Source: Peteryoungia rhizophila (GTDB lineage: Bacteria > Pseudomonadota > Alphaproteobacteria > Rhizobiales > Rhizobiaceae). From it: DNA of 64,000 bases. The notes under the pieces are model-generated. The model saw nothing but the letters and a program-made list of their open reading frames with translations, did no database searches and had not been told where the DNA came from. A program made the translations under genes and the position numbers. Each line of letters starts with the position of its first letter. Within the stretch, counting starts at the first letter, position 1. Location: NCBI RefSeq assembly GCF_004912145.1, contig NZ_STGT01000002.1, positions 62,001 through 126,000 on the forward strand, read 5' to 3'. This document shows positions 1-8,658 of this stretch, one piece after another.

Positions 1-918
1 TTTCACGGGATCTTCCCCGTGGTCATCACGCCCTTCAATGAAGGCAACACAATCGACTGGGATGGATATTCTCGGCTGATCGAATGGTATATCGATCACG
101 GCTCGCACGGTCTGTTTGCCGTCTGCCAGTCTTCGGAAATGATGTTTCTCTCACTCGAGGAGCGGTGTGCGCTGGCGGACTTCACGGTCCGGCAGGTGAA
201 GGGGCGAGTGCCGGTCGTCGCCTCCGGGCATATTTCGCAGAGCATGGACGATCAGAAGGCGGAATTGCGGGCCATGGCCGAGACGGGTGTCGATGCCGTC
301 GTGCTGGTCACGAACCGGCTTGCCGCCGCCGATGACGATGCGTCCGTCTTCATGACGCGGATGCAGGATCTGCTCGGTTCACTTCCCAGCGAGATGATGC
401 TTGGCCTCTACGAGTGCCCGGCTCCCTATCGCCGCCTGCTGACCGATGACGAGGTGAAATGGTGTGCCGAGAGCGGCCGCTTCGCCTTTCTGAAGGATGT
501 TTCCTGTGATCTCGACCACATCAGGCGTCGCCTTGCCATCGTTGAGAATACGCCGCTGGCGATCAACAATGCCAATGCTGCAATCGCCTGGCCTTTCCTG
601 CAGGCCGGCGGACATGGCTTTTCCGGCGTGATGAACAACTTCCACCCCGATCTCTATCGCTGGCTCTACGATCACGGTGACGATCATCCAGAACTGGCCG
701 CCGAACTAGACACTTTTCTCGTCCTTTCGGCGATGTCGGAGAGCCTCGGCTACCCGAAGCTCGCCAAGCACTACCATCGGCGCATCGGCACATTCTCGAA
801 TGTCCACAGCCGCGCCGTCCCCCATGACATCACGGAGCGTCACTGGGCTGTGGAAACGATCCTCGACCATATCGTGACAGGGGCCGAGCGCTTCCGATCC
901 AGAATTGCAAGCGCTTGA
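1..918 (+). CDS. Dihydrodipicolinate synthase/N-acetylneuraminate lyase family aldolase, 5' end cut by window
   Basis: This is a class I (Schiff-base) TIM-barrel lyase of the DapA/NAL superfamily. The reading frame is open to the left edge, and the codons before the first possible internal GTG read FHGIFP, the typical family start, so the true start lies outside the window by only a few codons. The family Tyr is in GLYECP, the Schiff-base Lys is in AFLKDVS, and the C-terminal barrel is complete. Members act on 2-keto acids, and many catabolic paralogues sit beside sugar-acid or aromatic pathways, as here beside vanA/vanB. The substrate cannot be told from sequence. It is probably not the housekeeping dapA, because it lies among catabolic genes and diverges from the usual DapA motifs. 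Confidence 0.85.
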   Translation, partial: FHGIFPVVITPFNEGNTIDWDGYSRLIEWYIDHGSHGLFAVCQSSEMMFLSLEERCALADFTVRQVKGRVPVVASGHISQSMDDQKAELRAMAETGVDAVVLVTNRLAAADDDASVFMTRMQDLLGSLPSEMMLGLYECPAPYRRLLTDDEVKWCAESGRFAFLKDVSCDLDHIRRRLAIVENTPLAINNANAAIAWPFLQAGGHGFSGVMNNFHPDLYRWLYDHGDDHPELAAELDTFLVLSAMSESLGYPKLAKHYHRRIGTFSNVHSRAVPHDITERHWAVETILDHIVTGAERFRSRIASA

Positions 919-1174
919 CGTTTGCCTGATGCATGGGGGGATTTGCTCCTTCTGTCATTACGGGCGCCGCGATCAGGTCGACTGGCGTTCCACGAGGACG
1001 CACTCGACCTTCAGCTGTTCGTGCGAGCTGGCGAGGCCGCCAGCGAGGTCGGCGATACGCAATTCCGGAGCTATCGGGAAAGGCGTCGTCAAACGGCGGC
1101 GAAACGGGCCGTCACGGATATGGCAATCGAGCCGGCAGAGGCGTCGGATCACTCATGACTGGAGTGAAGTCTGT

Positions 1175-1186
1175 CCTGTATACAGG
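1175..1186. promoter_or_regulatory. Upstream GntR/FadR-type operator palindrome
   Basis: CCTGTATACAGG is a perfect 12-bp palindrome. TGTATACA-like palindromes are typical sites of FCD-domain GntR regulators such as VanR. Its centre lies 73 bp (about seven helical turns) from the second copy, which suits two dimers on one face of the DNA. Assignment to the adjacent vanR product is inference. Confidence 0.55.
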
Positions 1187-1248
1187 GTGACGGTGTTCTA
1201 GTGGATTCTGTCAGGCTAGACCAGGAATGGCGGTCCTGGGTTGACGTG

Positions 1249-1258
1249 ATGTATACAT
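1249..1258. promoter_or_regulatory. Promoter-proximal GntR/FadR-type operator palindrome of vanA
   Basis: ATGTATACAT is a perfect palindrome 36 bp before the vanA start and immediately after a TTGACG hexamer (1241-1246), so binding would cover the likely promoter. A third TGTATACA lies inside vanA at 1543-1550. Confidence 0.6.
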
Positions 1259-1294
1259 TATGGCTTTCTATCCGGCGATAGAGGAGGAGCTGTC

Positions 1295-2356
1295 ATGTCC
1301 AAACCCACCTTTCCGCTGAATGCCTGGTATGCTGCTGCTTATGACGTCGAGCTGAAGCGTCAGCTTTTGCCGCGCACGATCTGCAACAAGCCTATCGTTT
1401 TGTATCGCAAGGAAAATGGCACGCCAGTTGCGCTTGCCGATGCCTGTTGGCACAGGCTGGTCCCGTTGTCGCTGGGCCGGCTCGACGGCGATAATGTGGT
1501 CTGTGGTTATCACGGCCTCGAATTCGACGAGACAGGTCGCTGTGTATACATGCCCTCGCAGGACACGATCAATCCGTCTGCTTGCGTGAAATCCTATCCG
1601 ATTGCGGAGAAGCATCGCTTCATCTGGATCTGGCCGGGGGATCCGGCGCTGGCCGATCCAGCGCTCGTGCCCGACATGCATTGGAACCAGGATCCCGATT
1701 GGGCAGCCGACGGCAAGATGATCGAGGTGAAGTGCGACTATCGCCTCGTCGTCGACAACCTCATGGATCTCACCCACGAAACCTTCGTGCACGGCTCGTC
1801 GATCGGCAATCGGGCGGTCGCCGAGGCGCCGTTCGAGGCGAGCCATTCGGATCGCTTCGCCTATATCACCCGCTGGATGGACGACATCGACCCGCCACCG
1901 TTCTGGCGCAAGCAGTATGGCCGTCCGGGCAAGGTCGACCGTTGGCAGATCATCCGTTTCGAGGCGCCCTGCACGGTGACCATCGACGTCGGCGTTGCCG
2001 AGGCCGGGACAGGTGCCAAGCATGGCGACCGGTCCAAGGGGGTGAATGGTTATGTTCTGAACACGATCACGCCGTCGACGGACAAGACCTGTCTCTACTT
2101 CTGGGCCTTTGCCCGCAACTACGATCTCGGCAATCAGGCGCGGACGCACGAGCTGCGCGAAGGCGTGGCTGGCGTGTTTCGCGAGGACGAGGTCGTGCTG
2201 GAGGCGCAGCAGAAGGCGATCGATGCCAATCCTGACCATCAGTTCTACAACCTCAACATCGATGCGGGGTCAATGTGGGCCCGCAAGCTCATCGACCGGA
2301 TGATCGACGCGGAGTTGAAACCGCAGGTCAGCCCTCATTCCGTTGCGGCGGAGTGA
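1295..2356 (+). CDS. vanA: Vanillate O-demethylase oxygenase subunit (VanA-type Rieske oxygenase)
   Basis: This is the terminal oxygenase of a two-component Rieske system that demethylates vanillate (or a related methoxy-aromatic) to the catechol plus formaldehyde, using electrons from the reductase encoded downstream. The Rieske [2Fe-2S] ligands are visible as C51-x-H53 and C70-x2-H73 (CWHR and CGYHGL). The mononuclear iron region follows in NLMDLTHETFVHGS. Length (353 aa) is normal for VanA. The start is set by GGAGGAG seven to eight bases upstream. The next gene, a GntR regulator, begins four bases after the stop, so the order is oxygenase, regulator, reductase. Other methoxybenzoate demethylases share this architecture, so the exact substrate is not proven. 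Confidence 0.88.
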   Translation: MSKPTFPLNAWYAAAYDVELKRQLLPRTICNKPIVLYRKENGTPVALADACWHRLVPLSLGRLDGDNVVCGYHGLEFDETGRCVYMPSQDTINPSACVKSYPIAEKHRFIWIWPGDPALADPALVPDMHWNQDPDWAADGKMIEVKCDYRLVVDNLMDLTHETFVHGSSIGNRAVAEAPFEASHSDRFAYITRWMDDIDPPPFWRKQYGRPGKVDRWQIIRFEAPCTVTIDVGVAEAGTGAKHGDRSKGVNGYVLNTITPSTDKTCLYFWAFARNYDLGNQARTHELREGVAGVFREDEVVLEAQQKAIDANPDHQFYNLNIDAGSMWARKLIDRMIDAELKPQVSPHSVAAE

Positions 2357-2360
2357 CGGC

Positions 2361-3104
2361 ATGAGCCTCGACACGGATAGGGCGCCCAAGCAGCAGACGG
2401 CAAAGGCGCTGCTCGGGCTCCGGGACCTCATCCTCACCGGTGAAATCGAGCCGGGTGAACGCTTGTCGGAAGTCGCGCTTTCGGATCGGCTCGCGGTGTC
2501 GCGTACGCCGTTGCGGGCCGCCTTGCAGCGGCTCGAGCAGGAGGGGCTCGTTGCGCTCATTCCCTCCGGCGGCTATGCCGTGCGCTCCTTCAGTCGGCAG
2601 GAGGTGATCGATGCGATCGAGTTGCGCGGTGTTCTGGAGGGGACGGCTGCGCGGCTGGCGGCGGAGCGAGGGGTGACGCCTGCTCGCATGAAAGCCATAC
2701 GTGAGGTCGTGACACAGTTAGATGAGGTCCTGCAGGCCGAGGCCCCGGCGATGGATTTCGATCGGTACGAGGCGCTGAACGGCAAGTTCCATCGGCTACT
2801 CTGGGATCTGTCTGGCAGCGACCTGTTGCGGCGGGAAGTCGAACGCATGACGAGCCTGCCCTTTGCGAGCCCCAATGCCTTTGTGAATACCGAGTCCAAT
2901 GCACCCGCCTTCTATAGGACGCTGGTCGTGGCGCAGGCGCAGCATAAGGCGATCGTTGGAGCGATCGAATTGCGTGAGGGTGCGCGCGCCGAGGCGCTCG
3001 CGCGCGAACATGCACGACTCGCCCGGCAGAACCTTGATTTTGTGCTGGAGGAGCAGCCCGATCTGCGCCGGAAGGTTCTGGCGCTTGCCCTGATGGCTGG
3101 CTGA
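2361..3104 (+). CDS. vanR: GntR-family (FCD) transcriptional regulator, VanR-like
   Basis: This is a DNA-binding repressor of the FadR/VanR subgroup. The N-terminal winged helix (about residues 14-75, with LSEVALSDRLAVSRTPLR as the recognition region) is followed by an all-helical FCD ligand domain containing ELRGVLEGTAARLAAERG and later acidic/His positions typical of metal-binding FCD domains. I chose the ATG four bases after vanA over an in-frame ATG 18 bases upstream that would overlap the vanA 3' end. VanR repressors respond to vanillate, and the paired TGTATACA palindromes before vanA are its probable operators. Its position inside the operon between the two enzyme subunits implies autoregulation. 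Confidence 0.85.
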   Translation: MSLDTDRAPKQQTAKALLGLRDLILTGEIEPGERLSEVALSDRLAVSRTPLRAALQRLEQEGLVALIPSGGYAVRSFSRQEVIDAIELRGVLEGTAARLAAERGVTPARMKAIREVVTQLDEVLQAEAPAMDFDRYEALNGKFHRLLWDLSGSDLLRREVERMTSLPFASPNAFVNTESNAPAFYRTLVVAQAQHKAIVGAIELREGARAEALAREHARLARQNLDFVLEEQPDLRRKVLALALMAG

Positions 3105-3137
3105 TCGGTTCGTCGAATTCATATGTGGGAGGACTTC

Positions 3138-4121
3138 ATGCGTTCCAAGCTGGAATGGCGCGCAGCGCGCGTCGTATCGATCGAAACCCCGGCGGAGGAC
3201 GTCCGGGCCGTGACCTTTGCGGTCGAGGGCCTGCGTTCGGCTTTCGATCCCGGGTCGCACACAAATATCAAGGTTGTCATCCGGGGCGAGCCGGCGATCC
3301 GCACCTATACCGTGCTGCCGAGTGCTCCGGGGACCTTGACGATCGCCGTCAAGCTGCATCCGAACAGCCGGGGCGGATCGGCCTTCGTCTGGGGGCTGTC
3401 GATCGGTGATGAGACCGAGATGACGGAGCCGGAGAACCGCTTCGAGCTCTCCTGGCGGGCGTCACGCTATCTGCTGATCGCAGGGGGAATCGGCATCACG
3501 CCGATCTATGGCATGGCGAAGGCTTTGGTCGCGCGCGGGCAATCTGTGCGGCTGATCTATGGCGCTAAGAGCCGGGCCCAGATGGCCTTTGTCGAGGAAT
3601 TGCAGGCCGAGTTGGGTGAGGGGCTTGCAACCTTCGTTCAGGACGAGGGGCGGGCCCTTGATCTGGCGGCCGAATTTGCCGCGCTGCCGGTCGACGGCGA
3701 GGCCTATATCTGCGGTCCGCATGGTCTGCTGGAAGCAGCGCGAAACACCTGGCGGGAGAGCGGGCGGTCGATGAGCCGATTGCGCTTCGAGGTCTTCGGG
3801 GATAGCGGCCGCTTCGCCGAGCAGCCCTTCTCGGTCACGGTGCCGCAATATGGTCGGACGGTCGAGGTGCGGGCCGACCAGACGATGCTGGACGCGCTGA
3901 TGGAGGCGGGCATCGACATGGTCTATGACTGTCGGCGCGGCGAATGTGGGCTCTGCGCCGTCAACATCGTCGACGCCTCGGCGCCGCTCGACCATCGCGA
4001 TGTGTTCTTCTCTCCCGAAGAGCGGCACGAAGGCGAGAAGATGTGCGCCTGTGTCTCGCGGGCGGTGGGTGGGAACGTGACGATCGATACCGGCTATCGG
4101 CAAGAGGCATTGTGGGCTTGA
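3138..4121 (+). CDS. vanB: Vanillate O-demethylase reductase subunit (VanB-type)
   Basis: This is the flavin/[2Fe-2S] oxidoreductase that passes electrons from NAD(P)H to the Rieske oxygenase VanA. Domains in order are a flavin-binding barrel with RTYT (55-58), a nucleotide-binding domain with LLIAGGIGITP and ICGPHG (191-196), and a C-terminal plant-type ferredoxin with C265-x4-C-x2-C273 and the fourth Cys at 303. This is the class IA/phthalate dioxygenase reductase arrangement, and 327 aa is normal. I prefer the ATG preceded by GGGAGGAC over one 15 bases upstream, which lacks a ribosome site. It is the last gene of the van operon and runs convergently into a LacI-type regulator 16 bases away. 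Confidence 0.88.
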   Translation: MRSKLEWRAARVVSIETPAEDVRAVTFAVEGLRSAFDPGSHTNIKVVIRGEPAIRTYTVLPSAPGTLTIAVKLHPNSRGGSAFVWGLSIGDETEMTEPENRFELSWRASRYLLIAGGIGITPIYGMAKALVARGQSVRLIYGAKSRAQMAFVEELQAELGEGLATFVQDEGRALDLAAEFAALPVDGEAYICGPHGLLEAARNTWRESGRSMSRLRFEVFGDSGRFAEQPFSVTVPQYGRTVEVRADQTMLDALMEAGIDMVYDCRRGECGLCAVNIVDASAPLDHRDVFFSPEERHEGEKMCACVSRAVGGNVTIDTGYRQEALWA

Positions 4122-4137
4122 TGAGCCTGCAGTTGCA

Positions 4138-5154
4138 TCAGTCGCTTTCGCCCTCGATCAGGATCATCGGCCACAGGCGTCTGCGAACAGCATCCGGATA
4201 GTGATGCGCGAAGTCCGGCATGGTGGCGAGCAGGCTTTCGGCGAGGGCGATGCCGAGCGCTCTGAGGTCGGGGCGAAAGCAGGTCAGAACCGGGTTCAGA
4301 AACTGCGCCTGGGGGCTATACTGGCCGATGACGGCAATGTCCTTGCCCGGCTTCAATCCCACCTCCTGCAGCCCGCGATAAAAACCAACCACGGTTGCCT
4401 CGTTGAGGAGGATGATTGCGGACGGGCGGTCGCGGGATTTCATCACCTGCTGGGCGACATGATACCCGCCCGGCTCGTTCGGTCCTGAGCGATAGACATG
4501 CGCCGGATCGAGTTCGAGCCCGTGGCGGGCAAGCACCACGCGGCAGTGGTTCTCGAAGACGTGGCCGAGATTGATGTCGCCATGCGGTCGGCTGATCGCG
4601 ATCCGCCGATGACCCTTCGCCACCAGACGCTCCAGCGCATCCTCCGCCATGCCCTCGAAATCGAGGTCGTACCAGGGCTGACCAACGTCGGTCTGACTTC
4701 GGCCTAGCGTGATGAAGGGGATCTTCGTCTTGTGCAGCAGTTCGAAGCGGGGATCCTGAAAACGGGTCGCCGAGAGGATGATGCCATCGGCAAAGCCTCG
4801 CGCGACAATGCGTTTCAGGTAATCATCGGGGTCTTCCTCCGATGAGCAGAGGAGGGCGACGAGATCGAGCTTGTGGCGCGCAAGCACCGTTTGCATGCCG
4901 TCGAAGACACGCATGAAAAAGGTGTCCCCCTGGCCGGTGATGTCGTGGCCGGTCTGCATCATGAAGCCGATGATGCCGGTTGCGCCCTTGCGCAGAGATC
5001 GCCCGGCCTGGTTCGCCACATAGCCCAGCTGTTCGGCTGCTTCCAGCACACGCCGACGGGTCTCCTCGTTGACGTCGGGCTTGCCGTTCAGTGCACGGGA
5101 GACCGTCCCAATCGATATGTCGAGATGTTCGGCCAGTTGCCGGATGCCCTTCAT
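4138..5154 (-). CDS. LacI-family transcriptional regulator
   Basis: This 338-aa repressor has an N-terminal helix-turn-helix (residues 1-22, SIGTVSRALNGK) with the hinge helix (LGYVANQAGRSLRKG), followed by a periplasmic-binding-protein-like effector domain (IIGFMMQTG to the end). The ATG is preceded by GCGGAGGGG; a TTG one codon upstream is a weaker alternative. It is divergent from the Gfo/Idh-isomerase-ABC operon, and two LacI-type CGTAA-x-CGTTTACG operators lie in the shared gap, so it very probably controls that operon and itself. The effector, presumably the imported sugar or a derivative, is unknown. Confidence 0.88.
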   Translation of the reverse strand: MKGIRQLAEHLDISIGTVSRALNGKPDVNEETRRRVLEAAEQLGYVANQAGRSLRKGATGIIGFMMQTGHDITGQGDTFFMRVFDGMQTVLARHKLDLVALLCSSEEDPDDYLKRIVARGFADGIILSATRFQDPRFELLHKTKIPFITLGRSQTDVGQPWYDLDFEGMAEDALERLVAKGHRRIAISRPHGDINLGHVFENHCRVVLARHGLELDPAHVYRSGPNEPGGYHVAQQVMKSRDRPSAIILLNEATVVGFYRGLQEVGLKPGKDIAVIGQYSPQAQFLNPVLTCFRPDLRALGIALAESLLATMPDFAHHYPDAVRRRLWPMILIEGESD

Positions 5155-5178
5155 CAACCCCTCCGCTGAAACGCACGC

Positions 5179-5192
5179 CGTAATCGTTTACG
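5179..5192. promoter_or_regulatory. LacI-family operator O1
   Basis: CGTAATCGTTTACG differs at one base from the perfect palindrome 53 bp away. Centre-to-centre spacing is five helical turns, suitable for looping by a LacI-type tetramer or side-by-side dimers. It lies just upstream of the regulator gene's start region, so it can also mediate autoregulation. Confidence 0.7.
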
Positions 5193-5201
5193 AAATCTCT
5201 A

Positions 5202-5229
5202 TTGACACATGGGCTGTCTCGTTCATAGT
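5202..5229 (+). promoter_or_regulatory. Promoter of the sugar operon between the two LacI operators
   Basis: A consensus TTGACA (5202-5207) and CATAGT (5224-5229, four of six matches) are separated by 16 bp. The predicted start falls at or next to the perfect operator at 5232-5245, a classic repressible layout. Confidence 0.6.
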
Positions 5230-5231
5230 GT

Positions 5232-5245
5232 CGTAAACGTTTACG
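5232..5245. promoter_or_regulatory. LacI-family operator O2 (perfect palindrome)
   Basis: CGTAAACGTTTACG is a perfect 14-bp palindrome with the central CG typical of LacI/GalR-family sites. It overlaps the predicted transcription start of the operon that begins with the Gfo/Idh gene. Confidence 0.78.
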
Positions 5246-5290
5246 GGATGTGCGGAAGAGGAGTTCTGCTCATCCTTTGGGAGGATATCA

Positions 5291-6334
5291 GTGACATACA
5301 AGGCCGTTTTGTGTGGGTGCGGAGCTATGGCCAAAGGCTGGCTTCGAGCGCTTCAGTCTGCTTCCGATCTGAGCAACGAGGTCGAGATCGTTGGTCTCGT
5401 CGATCTCGATCTCTCGGTGGCGAACGCGCTCGCAACTGAGTTCGGTCTCGATCAAGTGACCATCGGATCGGATCTGGCTTCGGTCATCGAGGCGACGCAG
5501 GCGAATATGGTGTTCGACGTGGTCGTGCCTTCCGCCCGTTCCGCCGTTGTGTCAACCGCCCTCAAACTCGGCTGCCATGTGCTCTCGGAGAAGCCCCTTG
5601 CTGCCTCCATGGAAGAAGCGAAGGCATTGCTTTCGCTCGCTGCTGAAACGGGCCGCGTGCATGCCGTGGTGCAGAACCGACGCTTCATCTCCGGCGTCCG
5701 GCGTCTGCGCCGTGCCGTCGAGGACGGGTTGATCGGCGAGGTCTCGGGTATCCATTGCGACTTCTTCCTCGCCCCGCATTTCGGCGGCTTCCGGGAAGCC
5801 ATGGACAATGTGCTCTTGCTCGACATGGCCATCCACACTTTCGACGCCGCACGTTTCGTCTCCGGCAAGCAGCCGCTCTCTGTCTATTGCGTCGAGACCA
5901 ATCCATCCGGCTCCTGGTATGCCCATGGTGCCTCTGCCAACGCGATTTTCCGGCTCTCCGGCGATGCCGTCTTCACCTATCGCGGTTCCTGGTGTGCCGA
6001 AGGGCGGCGCACGAGCTGGGAGAGCGCCTGGAGGCTGGTTGGCTCGAAGGGCATGATCACCTGGGACGGCGAGGAAGGTTTCGAGGCGACTGTCGCCGGA
6101 GGCGAGCCTAGTCTGCTGCGTGGTCATCGTATTCTTCCCATTCCATCCGCGCCCGACGATGGCGAGACCCACGGACATCAGAGCGTGCTCATCGACTTCA
6201 TCGATGCGGTCAAGTCCGGGCGAAAGCCCGAGACCGTCAGCTACGACAACATCAAAAGCCTTTCCATGGTCTTCGGCGCGATCGAGAGCGCCCGGACCGG
6301 TCTTCCCGTCAGCATTTCAGTCGAAGGACATTGA
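5291..6334 (+). CDS. Gfo/Idh/MocA-family oxidoreductase
   Basis: This 347-aa NAD(P)-dependent sugar or cyclitol dehydrogenase has an N-terminal Rossmann fold with CGCGAMAKG (8-16) and the family EKP motif at 100-102 (LSEKPLA), followed by the alpha/beta substrate domain with LLLDMAIHTFDAARF supplying the conserved Asp and His. The start is a GTG with GGGAGGA nine bases before it. It is the first gene of a LacI-controlled operon with a TIM-barrel isomerase and a complete ABC sugar importer, so it probably oxidises or epimerises the imported sugar. The substrate cannot be named from sequence. Confidence 0.85.
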   Translation: MTYKAVLCGCGAMAKGWLRALQSASDLSNEVEIVGLVDLDLSVANALATEFGLDQVTIGSDLASVIEATQANMVFDVVVPSARSAVVSTALKLGCHVLSEKPLAASMEEAKALLSLAAETGRVHAVVQNRRFISGVRRLRRAVEDGLIGEVSGIHCDFFLAPHFGGFREAMDNVLLLDMAIHTFDAARFVSGKQPLSVYCVETNPSGSWYAHGASANAIFRLSGDAVFTYRGSWCAEGRRTSWESAWRLVGSKGMITWDGEEGFEATVAGGEPSLLRGHRILPIPSAPDDGETHGHQSVLIDFIDAVKSGRKPETVSYDNIKSLSMVFGAIESARTGLPVSISVEGH

Positions 6335-6338
6335 GCCC

Positions 6339-7241
6339 GTGAGCAATTCCGCAAAATCCATTCGTATCGGAACCATGGTCAGCGCCAGCGGCGGTAAGGC
6401 AGCCGAGCGCATCGGACAGATCGCCGACATGGGCTTCGAGAGCTTCGAGCCCTTCTTCTGGCAGACCACGAACGGCCAGGACCTTGCGGATCTCGGCAAG
6501 CGTTGCGTGGAAGCGATCGGCGATCGCGACATCACCATCTCGACGCTCGGCATGTTCGGCAATCCGCTGGAAGAGACCGAGATGGACCTTCAGACCCTGC
6601 AGGGCTGGAAAGACTGCATCGACAATGCCCATCATTTCGGTGCGACCTGTATCGCCGGCTTCACGGGGCGTATCCGTAACCGTCCACTGACGGAGAGCCT
6701 ACCGCGTTACCGCGAGATCTGGAGCGAGCTCGCCAAGCGTGCAGCCGATAAGGGCGTGAAGATCGCCTTCGAAAACTGCGCCATGGACGGCAACTGGCAG
6801 ACCGGCGACTGGAACATCGCCCACAACCCCGATGCCTGGGAGCTGATCTTCAACGAGACACCGGACGAGCATATCGGGCTCGAATGGGAGCCGTGCCACC
6901 AGATGGTCTATCTGATCGACCCGATCCCGCAGATCCGCAAATGGGCGCGCAAGTTCTTTCACGTGCATGGCAAGGACGCGACCATTCGCTGGGACGTGAT
7001 CCGCGAGCATGGCGTCTTCGGCAAACATCCTTTCGTCTTCATGCGCACGCCGGGCTTCGGCGACACCAACTGGACGGATGTGATTTCCGAGCTTCGGCTC
7101 GCCGGCTGGTCCGGTTCGATCGACATCGAGGGCTGGCACGATCCGGTCTATCGCGACGCGCTTGAGATGACCGGCCAGGTGCACGGCTTGAATTACCTGA
7201 AGAATTGCCGGGGCGGGGATTTCGTCACCGATCCGGCCTGA
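6339..7241 (+). CDS. Sugar phosphate isomerase/epimerase family (TIM barrel)
   Basis: This is a xylose-isomerase-like/AP endonuclease 2 superfamily barrel of 300 aa. Strand 1 is IRIGTMVS, and the acidic and His metal ligands of the family appear in AFENCAMD, LEWEPCHQM, FHVHGKDA and SIDIEGWHDP. I start it at a GTG four bases after the preceding stop, because an ATG 36 bases later would cut off the first strand. Close coupling to the Gfo/Idh gene suggests consecutive steps, for example epimerisation or dehydration of a keto-sugar as in inositol-type pathways. The exact reaction is unknown. Confidence 0.82.
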   Translation: MSNSAKSIRIGTMVSASGGKAAERIGQIADMGFESFEPFFWQTTNGQDLADLGKRCVEAIGDRDITISTLGMFGNPLEETEMDLQTLQGWKDCIDNAHHFGATCIAGFTGRIRNRPLTESLPRYREIWSELAKRAADKGVKIAFENCAMDGNWQTGDWNIAHNPDAWELIFNETPDEHIGLEWEPCHQMVYLIDPIPQIRKWARKFFHVHGKDATIRWDVIREHGVFGKHPFVFMRTPGFGDTNWTDVISELRLAGWSGSIDIEGWHDPVYRDALEMTGQVHGLNYLKNCRGGDFVTDPA

Positions 7242-7304
7242 ATTTTCGGAAATATGGGTCTTGTGGAGGACAAGGCCCATGCAGAAACCCAAGAGGAGGA
7301 AACC

Positions 7305-8537
7305 ATGGGTATTCGCAAGCATATCGTCTTCAGCGCCTTGGCGCTCGCCAGTGTCTCTCTGTTCGGGCTTTCCGCCCAGGCAGAGGACGTCAAGATCACC
7401 GTCTGGTCGCTCGATCGCGATATCCAGCCGGCTCCCAACCTGATCAAGGACTTCAACGCGTTGGGGAACGGCATCACCGTCGAATATCGCCAGATCCAGT
7501 TCGACGACGTCGTCAGCGAGGCGATGCGCGCCTATTCGACCGGCCAGGCGCCCGACATCATCGCGATCGACAATCCCGAGCATGCGCTTTTCGCCTCGCG
7601 TGGCGCCTTTCTCGATCTGAGCGACAAGATCGCCGCCTCGGATGTCGTCAAGCCTGACAATTACTATCCCGGTCCGCTGAAGTCGGTCATGTGGGACGGC
7701 AAGTATTTCGGCATCCCCAAGGCGACGAACACGATCGCGCTCTATTACAACAAGGACATGTTTACGGCGGCGGGGCTGGATCCGAACAAGCCGCCTCAGA
7801 CCTGGGCCGAGCTGGTGGAGACGGCCCGCAAGCTAACTGATCCCTCGAAGAACATCTATGGCCTGACCTTCTCGGCCAAGGCCAATGAGGAAGGCACCTT
7901 CCAGTTCCTGCCCTGGGCCCAGATGGGCGGTGGCAGTTACGACAAGGTCAATTCCGAAGGCGCGGTCAAGGCGCTCGAAACCTGGAAGACAATCATCGAC
8001 GAGAAGCTCGCCTCGCCGGATACGCTGACGCGCAGCCAATGGGATTCGACCGGCACATTCAATTCCGGCAACGCGGCCATGGCGATCTCAGGCCCTTGGG
8101 AGCTGGACCGCATGCTCAAGGAAGCGAAGTTCGACTGGGGCGTCGCTCTCCTGCCGGTGCCGCAAGAGGGCGCGCAGCGGTCCTCGGCCATGGGTGACTT
8201 CAACTGGGCGATCTTCTCCAACACGGAGCATCCCGACGAAGCCTTCAAGGTTCTCGAATACTTCGTGTCGCAGGACGACCGCATGTTCAAGGACTTCGGC
8301 CAGCTTCCGCCACGTTCCGACATCACCATCCCGCCCACCGGCGAGGCTCTGAAGGACGCGGGCCTCAAGGTCTTCATCGAACAGCTGCAATATGCGCAGC
8401 CGCGCGGACCGCATCCCGAATGGCCGAAGATCTCCAAGGCGATTCAGGATGCCATCCAGGGGGCGCTGACGGGCCAAATGTCGCCCAAGGAGGCGCTTGA
8501 TCAGGCGGCGGAAAAAATCAGCGCCGTTCTCGGCTGA
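7305..8537 (+). CDS. ABC transporter sugar-binding protein (family 1)
   Basis: This is a periplasmic solute receptor of 410 aa. A Sec signal peptide (MGIRKH, hydrophobic stretch, SAQA) is cleaved after residue 26. Family 1 features include [18 protein letters not shown] followed by TWAEL, and [13 protein letters not shown]. The ATG follows AAGAGGAGG; an upstream in-frame GTG or ATG would bury the signal peptide. It delivers sugar to the two permeases that follow. A 9-bp stem hairpin sits right after its stop, a common device for making more binding protein than membrane components. Confidence 0.9.
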   Translation: MGIRKHIVFSALALASVSLFGLSAQAEDVKITVWSLDRDIQPAPNLIKDFNALGNGITVEYRQIQFDDVVSEAMRAYSTGQAPDIIAIDNPEHALFASRGAFLDLSDKIAASDVVKPDNYYPGPLKSVMWDGKYFGIPKATNTIALYYNKDMFTAAGLDPNKPPQTWAELVETARKLTDPSKNIYGLTFSAKANEEGTFQFLPWAQMGGGSYDKVNSEGAVKALETWKTIIDEKLASPDTLTRSQWDSTGTFNSGNAAMAISGPWELDRMLKEAKFDWGVALLPVPQEGAQRSSAMGDFNWAIFSNTEHPDEAFKVLEYFVSQDDRMFKDFGQLPPRSDITIPPTGEALKDAGLKVFIEQLQYAQPRGPHPEWPKISKAIQDAIQGALTGQMSPKEALDQAAEKISAVLG

Positions 8538-8543
8538 CCAATC

Positions 8544-8571
8544 GGCAGGCGCGCCAATCCTTGCGCCTGCC
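8544..8571 (+). other. Intercistronic hairpin between binding protein and permease genes
   Basis: GGCAGGCGC and GCGCCTGCC form a perfect 9-bp stem around a 10-base loop, six bases after the binding-protein stop. No T run follows, so it looks like an mRNA-stabilising or partial-termination element, as between malE and malF, rather than a full terminator. Confidence 0.55.
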
Positions 8572-8658
8572 CTTCGAAACCTCCCGGAAGGCCGTCCCTC
8601 GTTTTGTCATCCGGGGGGCGGCCCGACCGGGGAGCATTTTGGCAGTGCGGAGACATGC

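Larger units (their letters stand above)
919..1294. other. 376-bp intergenic region upstream of vanA
   Basis: No convincing gene lies here. Short plus-strand frames have no ribosome site and resemble no family. A minus-strand GTG frame (973-1152, 59 codons) is open and ends in a plausible tail (ASSHEQLKVECVLVERQST), but it has no recognisable start context; I treat it as chance or a remnant. The right half carries two perfect TGTATACA-type palindromes and a TTGACG -35-like hexamer (1241-1246), so the region mainly holds the promoter and operators of vanA. Confidence 0.5.

Noticed and set aside
6120..6338. Long N-terminal extension of the TIM-barrel isomerase
   Set aside because: The extra 73 residues overlap the Gfo/Idh gene and precede the first barrel strand with no similarity.
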